Positions 40,855-50,016 are shown, counted from the stretch's first letter. The stretch is 64,000 bases of DNA from Arthrobacter sp. MMS18-M83 (GCF_026683955.1 NZ_CP113343.1:2728001-2792000), one strand, 5' to 3'. Numbers and translations: made by a program. Notes: a model not told the origin generated them from the sequence alone.

Positions 40855-41481
40855 CTAGTTTGCGAGAGCCTCCGGGTTTCTCTTGGCCCACCACAGCAGC
40901 CCAATGTACGTGAGGTCGAAGACGCTGCAGAGGGTGCCAATGCCCAGAATGAACAGTGAATTCTCAAGGACGCCGAAGGTGATGGTGGGCGCGAGGGTCC
41001 CGATCCATTTCGCGACCGCGATCAGCATGGATTGGCCCCGCAGGCTGCGGCGGGCGACGAACATGGCAATGAACAGGCCGGACATCAGGAGATTCTGCAG
41101 GAAGGCCGCGTACCGGGATGCGGGTTCCCAATCGAACTCGGCGATGAACAGCCACTGCACGGCAAAAGCTGCAAGGCCCAGCAGGACCGCCCATCCGATG
41201 AACAGTGGCCGCGTGACAAACCCGGGAAGTTCCCGCCTGCCGAACTGAAGGAACGTGTAGACAATCACGACGTCCGCCAGTGCCCAGGCAATGTTGATGA
41301 CTCCCTGAACGGAGAGTCTCGTGCTGAGCGAATGCACCGCGTAGATGGCTTCCCACGCGATGTTCAGCCCCAGGGCTGCCGCCGGGATGGCGTAGCTCTT
41401 GTCGCGAAATCCGACCAGGATCGCGCAAATGTAGACCGCGGTCCACGCGACCCCGCTCAGGATCGTCAGAAACAGGGTCAT
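40855..41481 (-). CDS. Seven-helix membrane protein, possible transmembrane terpene cyclase-like (PaxB/Pyr4 type)
   Basis: The product has 208 residues with about seven hydrophobic helices. GLNIAWEAIYAVHSL in helix 2 and SVFDLTYIGLLWW in helix 7 resemble the two acidic sites (Glu and Asp) of Pyr4/PaxB-type membrane terpene cyclases, which protonate an epoxide or olefin. No prenyltransferase or epoxidase is nearby, so the substrate is unknown and the name is a family guess. It ends beside the HipB operators and starts beside a 75-base palindromic element. Confidence 0.55.
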   Translation of the reverse strand: MTLFLTILSGVAWTAVYICAILVGFRDKSYAIPAAALGLNIAWEAIYAVHSLSTRLSVQGVINIAWALADVVIVYTFLQFGRRELPGFVTRPLFIGWAVLLGLAAFAVQWLFIAEFDWEPASRYAAFLQNLLMSGLFIAMFVARRSLRGQSMLIAVAKWIGTLAPTITFGVLENSLFILGIGTLCSVFDLTYIGLLWWAKRNPEALAN

Positions 41482-41506
41482 TGTTCCTCCTCGTCCTCAG
41501 GCACCC

Positions 41507-41583
41507 CGCCCATTTCGCCGGAAGCCCTCCCGTTCGCCGGAATCTTCCGGCGAGCCCGCACGCTTCCGGCGAATTGGCGGGCG
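41507..41583. repeat. Complex palindromic element with four TTCGCCGGAA words
   Basis: TTCGCCGGAA occurs forward at 41514 and 41533 and inverted at 41545 and 41564 (the third copy ending G), a symmetric F-F-R-R set with 19-base steps on each side. Outer flanks (CCGCC..GGCGG) extend the pairing. It fills the 122-base gap between two leftward genes and could fold into a large double hairpin (terminator) or bind a protein. Confidence 0.65.
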
Positions 41584-41603
41584 GGCGGCCGAACAGCGGT
41601 TGA

Positions 41604-42914
41604 CTACACGCGACCCAGCACGTCGATGTCTTCGAGGAAGTCCTGGTGGACCTCGTCGCTGACCGTGGTGCGGGTGTCGGCGATTGCGTCGAGATAGTCC
41701 TGCGTGACCGGTCCCTTGCGACCGTTCGAAGCCGGTGCGGGGCCCCCGGCGGAGGCGCCGTCGTCGTAAACTGCTTTTTCCAAAGCGCGCTGGGAGGCGC
41801 TGCGCGCCGCGTACTCAATGTCGGCGGGAGAGAAGCCTTCGGTACGATCCACCAGCAACGCGATATCCACGGAGTCCACCACCGTGGCCGGGATGAAGCG
41901 CTGCCACATGGCCTCACGCGCGTGGACGTCGGGCAGGCCGATGGGGATCACGTAGTCGAAGCGGCCGTGGCGCAAGAAGGCAGTATCCAGGGCGCGGATG
42001 AAGTTGGTGGCGCATACCAGCAGGCGGCCGGGCTGTTCACGGAAGGCGGGGATGATCTTGAGGAGCTCGTTGGTGACACCCTGCAGCGGCGACGGCGGCT
42101 CACCGGACCGCTGGGACGCGATCTCCTCCACCTCGTCGATGAAGACGACGGCGTGCTCCAGTTCGGCGATTTCCAGGAACGTCTCGCGCAACGCGCCCGC
42201 CAAGCCCTTGGGATCGGCGGCAAGGCGCGAGGGGAAGACTTCCACGAAAGGCCACTCAAGGCGCGATGCAATGGCTTTGGCGAACGTCGTCTTACCTGTC
42301 CCCGGAGGGCCGAAGAGCACGACGGCGCGCGGCGGCACTACGCCGTATTCGTCCGCGAGATCGGCCTCGGCCAGCGGTAGGACAAGCCGGCGTTCCAGCA
42401 GTTCCTTTTCGCGGCGCATGCCGGCGACGTTTTCCCACAGGTCGCGGGCGAGGATCCGGCCGCCCAGCAGGCTCAGCGGCTCCAACTCCTGGCGCTGCAC
42501 CGGAATGGTCCGCTCGAAGTAGCGCAGGTTTTTCTTCACCACGAAGCCGCGGCCCAGGAACGCTTCCACGCGGGTTTCGCTTTCCGGCATCAGGGCCGAG
42601 AGCTTGTTGAGGCCATGCGGAGCCATCCGATTCTCGACGGCGGCCAGCAGCGAAGTGCCGATCCCGCGCCCGCGGAACTCAGGCAGCGTGGCCAGGAAGA
42701 CGATCCATCCTTGGTCATGGGCAGCACGTCCGACGGCGGCGCCCACCACCTGGTCGCCCTGCACGGCCACGACGGCGTGGTCCTTCTCGCACGACGCAAG
42801 CACCTCGGAGAGCGCGTAGACCGGCTCAACGTTATCCGCTTTGAGCGACTCCCAAAGGTGCAGGATGCCGTCCATGTCCGACGAGTGGAAGTCCCTGATG
42901 CGCCAATTGCTCAT
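41604..42914 (-). CDS. GNAT acetyltransferase fused to an AAA+ ATPase
   Basis: The product has 436 residues. Residues 1-140 form a GNAT domain (WRIRDFHSSDMDGILHLWESL; acetyl-CoA loop RGRGIGTSLL at 81-90; AFLGRGFVVKKNLRYFER). Residues about 165-400 form a Cdc48/FtsH-like AAA+ module: Walker A GPPGTGKT at 202-209, Walker B VVFIDE at 256-261, sensor CATNF, and RHGRFD with the arginine finger. The C-terminal helical lid reads FSPADIEYAARSASQRALEKAV. The fusion suggests acetylation coupled to ATP-driven remodelling of a target. The substrate is unknown. No frame break exists, so the fusion is real. Confidence 0.88.
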   Translation of the reverse strand: MSNWRIRDFHSSDMDGILHLWESLKADNVEPVYALSEVLASCEKDHAVVAVQGDQVVGAAVGRAAHDQGWIVFLATLPEFRGRGIGTSLLAAVENRMAPHGLNKLSALMPESETRVEAFLGRGFVVKKNLRYFERTIPVQRQELEPLSLLGGRILARDLWENVAGMRREKELLERRLVLPLAEADLADEYGVVPPRAVVLFGPPGTGKTTFAKAIASRLEWPFVEVFPSRLAADPKGLAGALRETFLEIAELEHAVVFIDEVEEIASQRSGEPPSPLQGVTNELLKIIPAFREQPGRLLVCATNFIRALDTAFLRHGRFDYVIPIGLPDVHAREAMWQRFIPATVVDSVDIALLVDRTEGFSPADIEYAARSASQRALEKAVYDDGASAGGPAPASNGRKGPVTQDYLDAIADTRTTVSDEVHQDFLEDIDVLGRV

Positions 42915-43000
42915 GCCCTGCTCCTTGGTGGATCGCCATCGATTGCCTGGTGTTGAGCATAGGCGAACAGGTGGCGGCGCGGGGTTGCGAGGGCGTTGCG

Positions 43001-43870
43001 TTACGTCGCCAGGTGGAACTCTTTGCGCTGGCGGCCGAGCCCTTCTATTTCAATCTCAACAACGTCCCCCGTCCGGAGATACGGGAAGCGGCCGGACAAA
43101 GCCACACCTTCCGGCGTGCCCGTGATGATGACGTCTCCAGGCTCCAGCACAATGTGCTGGCTCAAGTGGTGGACAAGCGTAGCAGGATCGAAAATCAGGT
43201 CCGCGGTGGTGGAGTCCTGGCGAGCCTCGCCATTCACCCAAGTGCGTAGGCGCAATGCAGCTGCGTCTATCTCGCCAGCAGGAACCAGCCATGGCCCCAG
43301 TGGAGTCGATTGGGGGAGTGTCTTGCCCTTGGTCCATTGCCCGGCGGCGCCGGGGAGCTGCAGTTCACGTTCGGACAGGTCGTTGGCAAGAACGTAGCCA
43401 GCGATGCATACCGCGGCTTCGTCCAGGTCTGCCAGGTAGGTGGCTTCCCGTCCGATGACGATTCCGAGTTCCACTTCCCAGTCGTACTTTTCCGACGAAG
43501 GCGGAATGGGGGCCGGGTCGAACGGTCCCGTCACTGTGTTGGAGGGCTTCAGGAAGACGACTGGCACTTCGGGCGGTGTGGCTCCGGACTCCGCGGCGTG
43601 TGCCGCGTAGTTCAGGCCGATCCCGACGACGGCCCCTGGCCGGGCAATCGGGGCGCCGATGCGCAGCCCTTCAGCGTGAACGGTGGGCAACCTTCCGGCG
43701 TCGAGCGCTTCCTGCGTACTGGCGATACCGCCCCCGGCGAGGAAGGCGCCGTCGATGTCAGCAGTTAGTGGGCGCAGATCGAAGTACCGTTCGGTGCCTT
43801 CAGCGTCTGTGGCGATGACCACCGGCTGCTCGTGGCCGGACGGTCCTAAACGGGCAAATTTCACGTGCAT
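43001..43870 (-). CDS. Fumarylacetoacetate hydrolase (FAH) family protein
   Basis: The product has 289 residues. VVGIGLNYAAHAAESG, FLKPSNTVTGPFDPAPIP, EKYDWEVELGIVIGREA (metal-binding E-x-E), GYVLANDLSERELQ (metal-binding D) and VIITGTPEGVALSG are FAH signatures. Family members hydrolyse or decarboxylate 2,4-dioxo acids such as acylpyruvates in aromatic or sugar-acid breakdown. It stands alone, so the pathway cannot be assigned. Confidence 0.9.
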   Translation of the reverse strand: MHVKFARLGPSGHEQPVVIATDAEGTERYFDLRPLTADIDGAFLAGGGIASTQEALDAGRLPTVHAEGLRIGAPIARPGAVVGIGLNYAAHAAESGATPPEVPVVFLKPSNTVTGPFDPAPIPPSSEKYDWEVELGIVIGREATYLADLDEAAVCIAGYVLANDLSERELQLPGAAGQWTKGKTLPQSTPLGPWLVPAGEIDAAALRLRTWVNGEARQDSTTADLIFDPATLVHHLSQHIVLEPGDVIITGTPEGVALSGRFPYLRTGDVVEIEIEGLGRQRKEFHLAT

Positions 43871-43962
43871 TCTCTCCTTTGAGCTGCGGGGTGTCCTTCT
43901 TCCATAGTGCCACCGGGATTCAAATCGACCTGGTCACATTTCGCGGGAATGGGATGTGCTTG

Positions 43963-44035
43963 CCACCCCAACTGACTCGCATTTGTTGTCGTTATAAGAC
44001 CGGCAAACGACAACAAATGCGAGTCAGTCGGGTGG
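43963..44035. repeat. Long palindromic repeat element, copy 2
   Basis: The arms 43963-43993 and 44006-44035 are complementary except for one indel near the outer end, with a 12-base loop. The core word ACTGACTCGCATTTGTTGTC matches the elements at 11139 and 54878. It lies 24 bases beyond the leftward permease stop and 93 bases upstream of the leftward FAH gene. Confidence 0.85.
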
Positions 44036-44059
44036 CGTCAGGCACTGAGTGCTGGAGCG

Positions 44060-45577
44060 CTAGATCCTGTCCTCCGAACCGGCAACTGGCAGGTTGGCGA
44101 CCACGGGCGAACTGCCCGTGAAGCCGTCGCGGGCTGCGGCGAGCTCGTGGATTTGCTTGCGGCACAGGTACCAACCGACCACCATGAGGGCGCAGGCAAT
44201 TGCCGTGACCAACATGGTGAGGGGGGAGTCGATGAACACCATGACCAGCACGCCCACCAGGAACAGCAGCGAAAGATAACCGGTGTAGGGGGCGCCGAAC
44301 ATCCGGAAGGACGGACGCTTCAGCCAACCCTTGTCCGCCCATCGTTTGAGCTGCATCTGGCACAGGACGATCGTGGCCCAGGTGACGATGATGCCCACCG
44401 AGGCGACGTTCAGGACGATCTCGAAGGCATCTGCCGGGACGAGGTAGTTCAGGGGGACGCCGAGCAGCGAGACGCCGGCAGTGATAGCGATGCCGCCGTA
44501 GGGAACACCGGCCTTGTTCATGCGCTGGGCGAACTTCGGAGCCGAACCCGCCACGGACATGGAGCGCAGGATGCGGCCGGTGGAGTACAACCCGGCGTTG
44601 AGGGAGGACAGCGCGGCCGTGAGGACCACGAGGTTCATGATCACGTCCACGCCCTGGATGCCGATGTGGCCGAAGAACGTCACGAACGGACTGACGCCCT
44701 TGACATATGAGGTGTATGGCAGCAGCAGGGCCAGCAGAATGACGGAGCCGACGTAAAAGACGGCGATGCGGAAGACCACGGAGTTGATGGCCTTGGGCAT
44801 GATCTTCTCGGGGTTCTCGGTTTCGCCAGCCGCAGTGCCCACGAGCTCGATTGACGCGTAGGCGAACAGAACCCCCTGCATGAGGATGATCATCGGCAGC
44901 AGGCCGTTGGGGAAGATGCCGCCGTGGTCCGTGAGGAGGCTGAAGCCGACCTCTTGGCCCGGTACCGGGGTGCCGAAGATGACGAAGAAGGTGCCAACCA
45001 CGAGGAACGCCAGCAGCGCGGCCACCTTGATGAGCGCGAAGTAGAACTCCATCTCGCCGAACACCTTGACGGAAACCAGGTTCAGGCTCAGGACGACCAC
45101 CAGGGCGATCAGGGCCCAGGCCCACTGCGGAACAACGCCCATCCACGGCACATATTTGCCGAAGAAGTTCATGTAGAGGGCCGCGGCGGTGATGTCCACG
45201 ATGGTGGTGGTGGCCCAGTTGATCCAGTAGAACCAACCGGAGACAAACGCAGCCTTCTCGCCGAAGAATTCGCGGGCGTAGGAGACGAAGGAGCCCGACG
45301 ACGGGCGGTGCAGCACGAGTTCCCCGAGGGCACGCAGGATCAGGAAGGCAAAAAATCCGCAGACCGCATATGCGATGACGAGGGAGGGGCCCGCGGCGTT
45401 GAGGCGGCCGCCGGCACCCAGGAACAGGCCGGTGCCGATGGCACCGCCGATCGCGATCATCTGGATCTGACGCGGCTTCAGGCTCTTGTGATAGCCCTTG
45501 TCCTCGGCATGAAGGAGCTTTTCAGTGGCGTGCGCCTGTGGCGGGACCGTGTGGTCCGTGATGGGTGCATTGGTCAT
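44060..45577 (-). CDS. ansP: Amino-acid permease (APC superfamily), probable L-asparagine permease
   Basis: The product has 505 residues from ATG 45577; the frame extends upstream, but AGGATTCCC precedes this ATG and [14 protein letters not shown] is a typical hydrophilic start. [28 protein letters not shown] is the hallmark first helix, followed by about 12 helices ([50 protein letters not shown]). Proton-coupled uptake; asparagine is inferred because aspartase, asparaginase and a GntR regulator lie directly upstream on the same strand. Confidence 0.85.
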   Translation of the reverse strand: MTNAPITDHTVPPQAHATEKLLHAEDKGYHKSLKPRQIQMIAIGGAIGTGLFLGAGGRLNAAGPSLVIAYAVCGFFAFLILRALGELVLHRPSSGSFVSYAREFFGEKAAFVSGWFYWINWATTTIVDITAAALYMNFFGKYVPWMGVVPQWAWALIALVVVLSLNLVSVKVFGEMEFYFALIKVAALLAFLVVGTFFVIFGTPVPGQEVGFSLLTDHGGIFPNGLLPMIILMQGVLFAYASIELVGTAAGETENPEKIMPKAINSVVFRIAVFYVGSVILLALLLPYTSYVKGVSPFVTFFGHIGIQGVDVIMNLVVLTAALSSLNAGLYSTGRILRSMSVAGSAPKFAQRMNKAGVPYGGIAITAGVSLLGVPLNYLVPADAFEIVLNVASVGIIVTWATIVLCQMQLKRWADKGWLKRPSFRMFGAPYTGYLSLLFLVGVLVMVFIDSPLTMLVTAIACALMVVGWYLCRKQIHELAAARDGFTGSSPVVANLPVAGSEDRI

Positions 45578-45649
45578 GGGAATCCTTAGGAGTGTCCTGT
45601 TGTGGGTCCGGATCTCGCCGTCCGGCCTGTATGTTCGGGCGCTCAGGCC

Positions 45650-45677
45650 CGACGGCGGCTGGTGAGTGCCACCGTCG
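45650..45677 (-). terminator. Weak hairpin after aspA
   Basis: CGACGGCGG (45650-45658) pairs with CCACCGTCG (45669-45677) with one mismatch, 22 bases beyond the leftward aspA stop. It may be a partial terminator within the cluster. Confidence 0.4.
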
Positions 45678-45698
45678 TCGCTCAGTGTGCGACTCAGC

Positions 45699-47114
45699 CT
45701 ATTTGCTGAGGTTGGCGAGGCGTTCGGGGCGGAGGAGTTCATCGAGCTGCCCCGAGGTCAGCAATCCGTGTTCAAGAACGAGCTCGGCCACACCTTTGCC
45801 GCTTGCCAGCGCTTCTTGGGCGATGGCGGTGGCGGAGGCGTATCCGATGTGCGGATTGAGGGCCGTGACGAGTCCGATCGACTGCTCTACGGTGAGGCGC
45901 AGCCGCTCGGTGTTCGCGGTGATGCCCCGGACGCAGCGCGATGTGAGTGTGCGGCACGCGGCTTCCAGGTGGGAGATGCTCTTGTGGAGGCTGTGGACAA
46001 TAATCGGCTCGAAGGCGTTCAGCTGGAGCTGTCCCGCTTCGGCTGCCATGGTGACGGTGACATCGTTGCCGATGACTTCATAGGCCACTTGGCTGACCAT
46101 TTCCGGGATCACCGGATTGATCTTGCCCGGCATGATGGACGAGCCCGACTGCACAGCCGGGAGGTTGATCTCGCCCAGTCCCGCTCGCGGTCCGGAGGAC
46201 AGCAAGCGGAGATCGTTGCAAATCTTGGAAAGCTTGACGGCGACGCGCTTGAGCACGCCCGAGAGGTGGACGAACGCGCCCACGTCCTGGGTGGCCTCGA
46301 TGAGGTCGACGGAGGTAACCAGCGGCAGGCCGGTAATCTCGGCGAGGTGCCGGCAGGCCGCCTCGGCGTAGCCAAGCGGGGCATTCAGGCCTGTGCCGAT
46401 GGCAGTGGCGCCAAGGTTGATCTCATGGATCAGCAGTTGGGATTCGGCCAGGCGTGCCCGGTCCTCGCCGACAGTCACGGCATAGCCGCCGAATTCCTGG
46501 CCGAGGGTCATGGGGACTGCGTCCTGCAGCTGGGTGCGGCCCATCTTGACCACCGTGCGGAATTCCTCGCCCTTTTCCGCGAAGGCGACCTGGAGTTCCT
46601 GAAGTGCCGCAAGAAGGCCTTGGACCGAGAAGATGGTGGCCAGGTTGACGGCCGTGGGATACACATCGTTGGTGGACTGGCTCAGGTTGACGTGGTCGTT
46701 CGGGTGCAGCCTGGCGTAGTCGCCCTTGGGGTGGCCGAGGATTTCGAGGGCGCGGTTGGCGATGACCTCGTTCGCATTCATGTTGGAGCTTGTGCCGGCG
46801 CCACCCTGGATGACGTCCACCATGAACTGCTCGTGGAGCTTGCCGTCCATGATGTCCTGGCAGGCTTGCTCGATGGCGTCAGCCCGCTCGTCATCCAGGA
46901 GGCCAAGTTCGCGGTTGGTGCGCGCAGCGGCGAGCTTCACCGCTGCGAGGCTCCTGACGAGGTTGGCGTTGCTGGCCAACGGCTGGCCCGTGATGGGGAA
47001 GTTCTCGATGGCACGCAGCGTGTGCACACCCCAGTAGGCATCAGCAGGGACGTCGCGGTCGCCGAGGAGATCGTGTTCGGAGCGGAACGGGCGTGCGTGA
47101 TTGACGGTTGTCAT
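45699..47114 (-). CDS. aspA: Aspartate ammonia-lyase (aspartase)
   Basis: This 471-residue enzyme deaminates aspartate to fumarate and ammonia. Signatures: [33 protein letters not shown] and the superfamily loop [15 protein letters not shown] with the catalytic serine. Fumarases share the fold, but the neighbouring asparaginase and permease favour aspartase. The pathway is asparagine to aspartate to fumarate, releasing two ammonia. It lies 36 bases downstream of the asparaginase gene. Confidence 0.9.
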   Translation of the reverse strand: MTTVNHARPFRSEHDLLGDRDVPADAYWGVHTLRAIENFPITGQPLASNANLVRSLAAVKLAAARTNRELGLLDDERADAIEQACQDIMDGKLHEQFMVDVIQGGAGTSSNMNANEVIANRALEILGHPKGDYARLHPNDHVNLSQSTNDVYPTAVNLATIFSVQGLLAALQELQVAFAEKGEEFRTVVKMGRTQLQDAVPMTLGQEFGGYAVTVGEDRARLAESQLLIHEINLGATAIGTGLNAPLGYAEAACRHLAEITGLPLVTSVDLIEATQDVGAFVHLSGVLKRVAVKLSKICNDLRLLSSGPRAGLGEINLPAVQSGSSIMPGKINPVIPEMVSQVAYEVIGNDVTVTMAAEAGQLQLNAFEPIIVHSLHKSISHLEAACRTLTSRCVRGITANTERLRLTVEQSIGLVTALNPHIGYASATAIAQEALASGKGVAELVLEHGLLTSGQLDELLRPERLANLSK

Positions 47115-47150
47115 TGCTGTCCTTAGGTCTTCTGTGCTTGTTTGACTGCG

Positions 47151-48179
47151 TCAGTAGGATTCGAGGAAGTTCGCGGCACGCAGCACACCCACAGGGTGGC
47201 CGCCACCCAACACAGGTGGGCTTGCAAGCGCCGCGAGCTGGCCGCCGTCGAGCCCCAAAGCTTCGAGGACGCGCACCGTGACGGGCATGCGGGCGCGGTC
47301 GCCGCCATCGGAGATCTTGATGGCGACGCCAGTGCCGTTCCGCAAGCCGATCACCTGGAGGCCTTCGAAGCCGTCCTTGGCGAGCAGGCCGGGAACAGTG
47401 CGCATGATCGCCGTGACGTCGCGACCCTCGCCGGCCACCATCTCGGGGTAGGCGCGCATGGCGTTGGCTACTTGGCCTTCTGCTCCGTCGGCGTCTGCTG
47501 CAGCCAAGCGGCTGTACGCCCGGGCCATGCCGTGCAGGCTGTGGGCGAAGAGCGGGGTGCCGCAACCGTCCGTGCTGACGGCGGCGGCGTCTTCGCCGGT
47601 GAGCTCGGTGATGGTGTCCCTCACGAGCATCTGGAGGGGATGCCCGGGGTGCAGGTAGCCGTGGACAGGCCAACCGTTGATCACGCAGGTGGCGGCCATG
47701 GAGGCGTGTTTGCCGGAGCAGTTCTGTGCGAGTTGCGTCGGCTTGCCACCGGCCCGGAGCCATTCTTCGCGCTCGGCCGTGCCGTAGGGGAGGTCCGTGC
47801 TGTTTTCCAACGCGCCCTTGTCCAGGCCGTGCATTTCAAGGATCCGTGCGGCGCCGTCGAGGTGCATTGCAGCGCCGGAGTGGCTTGCTGCGGTGAGGGC
47901 AAGGAGGTTCTCCGGAAGCCTGAGCCCAGCGCGGACCATGGCGACTGCCTGCAGCGGTTTGAGGGAAGACCGCGGGTAGAACGCGGCGTCGGGCTCGCCT
48001 GCTTCGATCAGTGTTTCGCCGTCCGGCCCGACGGCGATGAGGGAGCCGTAGTGGATGCTCTCGACCAGGCCGTCCCGGGTCTGTTCCACCAGCGGGACAT
48101 GGCGCGGGGTTGCTGGAATGGCGGGTTTAGGCTCTGTGTTTTGTGGCACAGTGGTGCGCGTTGCATGCGGGGTGGGCAT
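47151..48179 (-). CDS. ansA: L-asparaginase II (Rhizobium-type, PF06089)
   Basis: The product has 342 residues from ATG 48179, preferred for its AAGGAAG ribosome site; an ATG at 48203 overlaps the regulator stop (ATGA). The family is unrelated to the classical asparaginase and uses a Ser/Lys/Cys centre: YPRSSLKPLQAVAMV (S-x-x-K), AASHSGAAMH, QNCSGKHASMAATC and VSTDGCGTPLFA. It hydrolyses asparagine to aspartate and ammonia. An in-frame Pro/Thr-rich N-terminal stretch of about 25 residues precedes the fold. Confidence 0.9.
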   Translation of the reverse strand: MPTPHATRTTVPQNTEPKPAIPATPRHVPLVEQTRDGLVESIHYGSLIAVGPDGETLIEAGEPDAAFYPRSSLKPLQAVAMVRAGLRLPENLLALTAASHSGAAMHLDGAARILEMHGLDKGALENSTDLPYGTAEREEWLRAGGKPTQLAQNCSGKHASMAATCVINGWPVHGYLHPGHPLQMLVRDTITELTGEDAAAVSTDGCGTPLFAHSLHGMARAYSRLAAADADGAEGQVANAMRAYPEMVAGEGRDVTAIMRTVPGLLAKDGFEGLQVIGLRNGTGVAIKISDGGDRARMPVTVRVLEALGLDGGQLAALASPPVLGGGHPVGVLRAANFLESY

Positions 48180-48199
48180 GGCTTCCTTCAGTTGGTGGA

Positions 48200-49030
48200 T
48201 CATTTGCTGAGGATGGTGTCCAAGGCAACGCTGACCGCGCTGAGATGGTCGGCCATCGCTGCTTCGGCGGCTGCGGAGTCGCCGGATTCGATGGCTTCGA
48301 CAATGCGGAGGTGCTCATCGTCGGAAACGTGCTGGCGGTCGGCCACCATGTTCAGGGTTTCGGATTGGTGGGCCAATGCGTCGCGAATGTCCGCGACGAC
48401 GCTTTCAAAGACCTTGTTGCCGCTGGCGCGGGCGATGGCGGAATGGAAACTGGCGTCGAGGCTGACCCAGGTCTCGGGGTCGGTCTCGGAGAGCATTGAC
48501 GCCACAATTTCCTTGAGGTGTTCAAGATCTTCCGGGCTACGGCGTTTCGCGGCCAGGCCGGCTGCGGGGACTTCGATGTGTGGGCGGGCCTCGTTCAGGT
48601 CCCGCGCCGAATACTGGCCGAGCGTGAGGTCATTTGCCACCCTGTCTGCGACGACGAACGTGCCTTTGCCTGTCTTCGTGACCGTCAGTCCGAGCGCATT
48701 GCAGGAACGGAGGGCTTCACGAATGACCGAGCGACTTACCCCGTACTGCGCGGCCAAGGTGGCCTCGGAATTGAGCTTGGCGCCCACTTCCACAGTTCCG
48801 TCTTCGATATCCTGGCGAATGGCACTGAAGACGGACTCCGCGGCACTGAAACGGGCGAGGGGCCGAGGGCTTGATGGCCTGGGTGCTTGGGGCGGCCGGG
48901 GGACGGCGCCGCTTGTGGCGGTGCGCTGGCCGGCCGCAGCTTTCTGGCTGGTGGCTGGCTGTCCAGTGGCGGCCTGTCCGGCTGTCCGGCTGTCTGACAG
49001 GTTCACGATTAAGAATATGGCACGGGTCAC
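48200..49030 (-). CDS. FadR-subfamily GntR regulator (FCD domain)
   Basis: The product has 276 residues. After a low-complexity N-terminus (about 60 residues of Ala/Thr/Gln/Pro) comes the winged helix (EVGAKLNSEATLAAQYGVSRSVIREALRSCNALGLTVTKTGKGTFVV) and the FCD ligand domain (DASFHSAIARASGNKVFESVV with metal-binding D-x-x-x-H, and H residues in VSDDEHLRIVEAIESGD). Later starts (such as GTG 49006) are possible, as the extension is unusual. It sits directly upstream of the asparaginase with a 4-base overlap with an alternative start, so it probably controls this cluster in response to aspartate or asparagine. Confidence 0.88.
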   Translation of the reverse strand: MTRAIFLIVNLSDSRTAGQAATGQPATSQKAAAGQRTATSGAVPRPPQAPRPSSPRPLARFSAAESVFSAIRQDIEDGTVEVGAKLNSEATLAAQYGVSRSVIREALRSCNALGLTVTKTGKGTFVVADRVANDLTLGQYSARDLNEARPHIEVPAAGLAAKRRSPEDLEHLKEIVASMLSETDPETWVSLDASFHSAIARASGNKVFESVVADIRDALAHQSETLNMVADRQHVSDDEHLRIVEAIESGDSAAAEAAMADHLSAVSVALDTILSK

Positions 49031-49076
49031 AGGGTGGTGTCAACGTGGGACCATTATTACTCCGGCGGTTTGCTAG

Positions 49077-49298
49077 CTGGGCGACGGAACGACTCATCCT
49101 GCGATCTTTTCGCAGTTGAAGGACCTCTTCCAGCTGATGTCGAACATCATGAGTGCGCGTATCGAAGGAAACCGCACATCGATTGTCGACGCCGTGGCGG
49201 GTGTGGAACGAGCCGATCGCTATGGCGACGTGCAGCAAAATGATGGTGTTCAAGAGATCGTCCAGCTGCAACAAGCAACGGCCGTCATCAGATACTGA
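49077..49298 (+). pseudogene. Remnant of a Fic-family protein N-terminus
   Basis: An open stretch after a stop encodes about 73 residues, including HPAIFSQLKDLFQLMSNIMSARIEGNRTSIVDAV. The S-x-R-I-E-G-N-R-T block is typical of the region before the Fic fold in Fic/DOC AMP-transferases. The catalytic HPFxxGNG motif is absent and a stop follows at 49298. There is no proper start codon. I read it as a decayed fragment in the 344-base gap between the GntR gene and the 2H gene. The rest of the gap (49031-49076, 49299-49374) shows no feature. Confidence 0.5.
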
Positions 49299-49374
49299 GA
49301 GACACTCAATAGGCCAGCCGGTCGAACCCGCATTCGCGAGGCGAACGAACTGTTGCCGGAGCATAATTGCATCC

Positions 49375-49992
49375 ATGGCCAACCGTCCGCGCGGGCGATG
49401 GGATTCAACGACGCAGACAGCACCGCCCATCACGGTGGAGGTGCCGGTCCTCGGCATTGGCTCGGGTCCATCCGCCTACGAAGAACTGGGCAGCTACGTC
49501 TGGGCACTGCGTAGGCCCCGCGGGCTCCATATGACACTGCTGCACCTTGGCGTCGTGGAGGACTTTTGCACGGATGTGGCTGTTTGGACCAAGGGCAACA
49601 CCAGTCCTGAGTCGGCCATGGGCCGGACAGTTTCCTGGTTGGAAAGGTTGCCTGTGCTCGAAGCCTTTTCCGGGAGCGCCGAAAGGCTGATCGTATTGGG
49701 CGCAGGTGGGGTGGCCGGGCTGGAGATAGACCTACCCGCTTCGGTGCATGAATTTCAGGTCTCCCTGGTGCACGCCCTTCACGAACTTTTGGACGAATTG
49801 CTGGTGGACAACATCGACGACTTCATCCTCAGCTCCCCAGCCCTTGGATTCCGCTCGCCCCGATGGGTACCCCATGTGGCTGTGGGCAGGCCAAAGTATC
49901 ATGGCCGCGGGCCTTGGGAGATCGCCCGGGTCGGAGTCGATTTCGGGGAATCGCGGATCAGGAACCGCCAATTCCTTCCTCAATTGCCTTAG
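49375..49992 (+). CDS. Probable 2H phosphoesterase-superfamily protein (2'-5' RNA ligase-like)
   Basis: The product has 205 residues from ATG 49375. Two H-x-T/S-x-like motifs 130 residues apart, RGLHMTLLHLG and PRWVPHVAVGRPKYHG, with LVHALHELLDELLVD between, fit the 2H (ThpR/LigT) fold, whose paired histidines cleave cyclic phosphodiesters. In the second motif the T/S position is Ala, so activity is uncertain. Substrates could be 2',3'-cyclic RNA ends or cyclic nucleotides. It lies tail-to-tail with the glycosylase-like gene. Confidence 0.55.
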   Translation: MANRPRGRWDSTTQTAPPITVEVPVLGIGSGPSAYEELGSYVWALRRPRGLHMTLLHLGVVEDFCTDVAVWTKGNTSPESAMGRTVSWLERLPVLEAFSGSAERLIVLGAGGVAGLEIDLPASVHEFQVSLVHALHELLDELLVDNIDDFILSSPALGFRSPRWVPHVAVGRPKYHGRGPWEIARVGVDFGESRIRNRQFLPQLP

Positions 49993-50016
49993 TGGCGCGT
50001 AGCCGCCAGTCCGGTC

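Noticed and set aside
47142..49076. A 644-residue plus-strand frame opposite asparaginase and the GntR gene
   Set aside because: It is antisense to genes with full catalytic motifs and has no recognisable domain.
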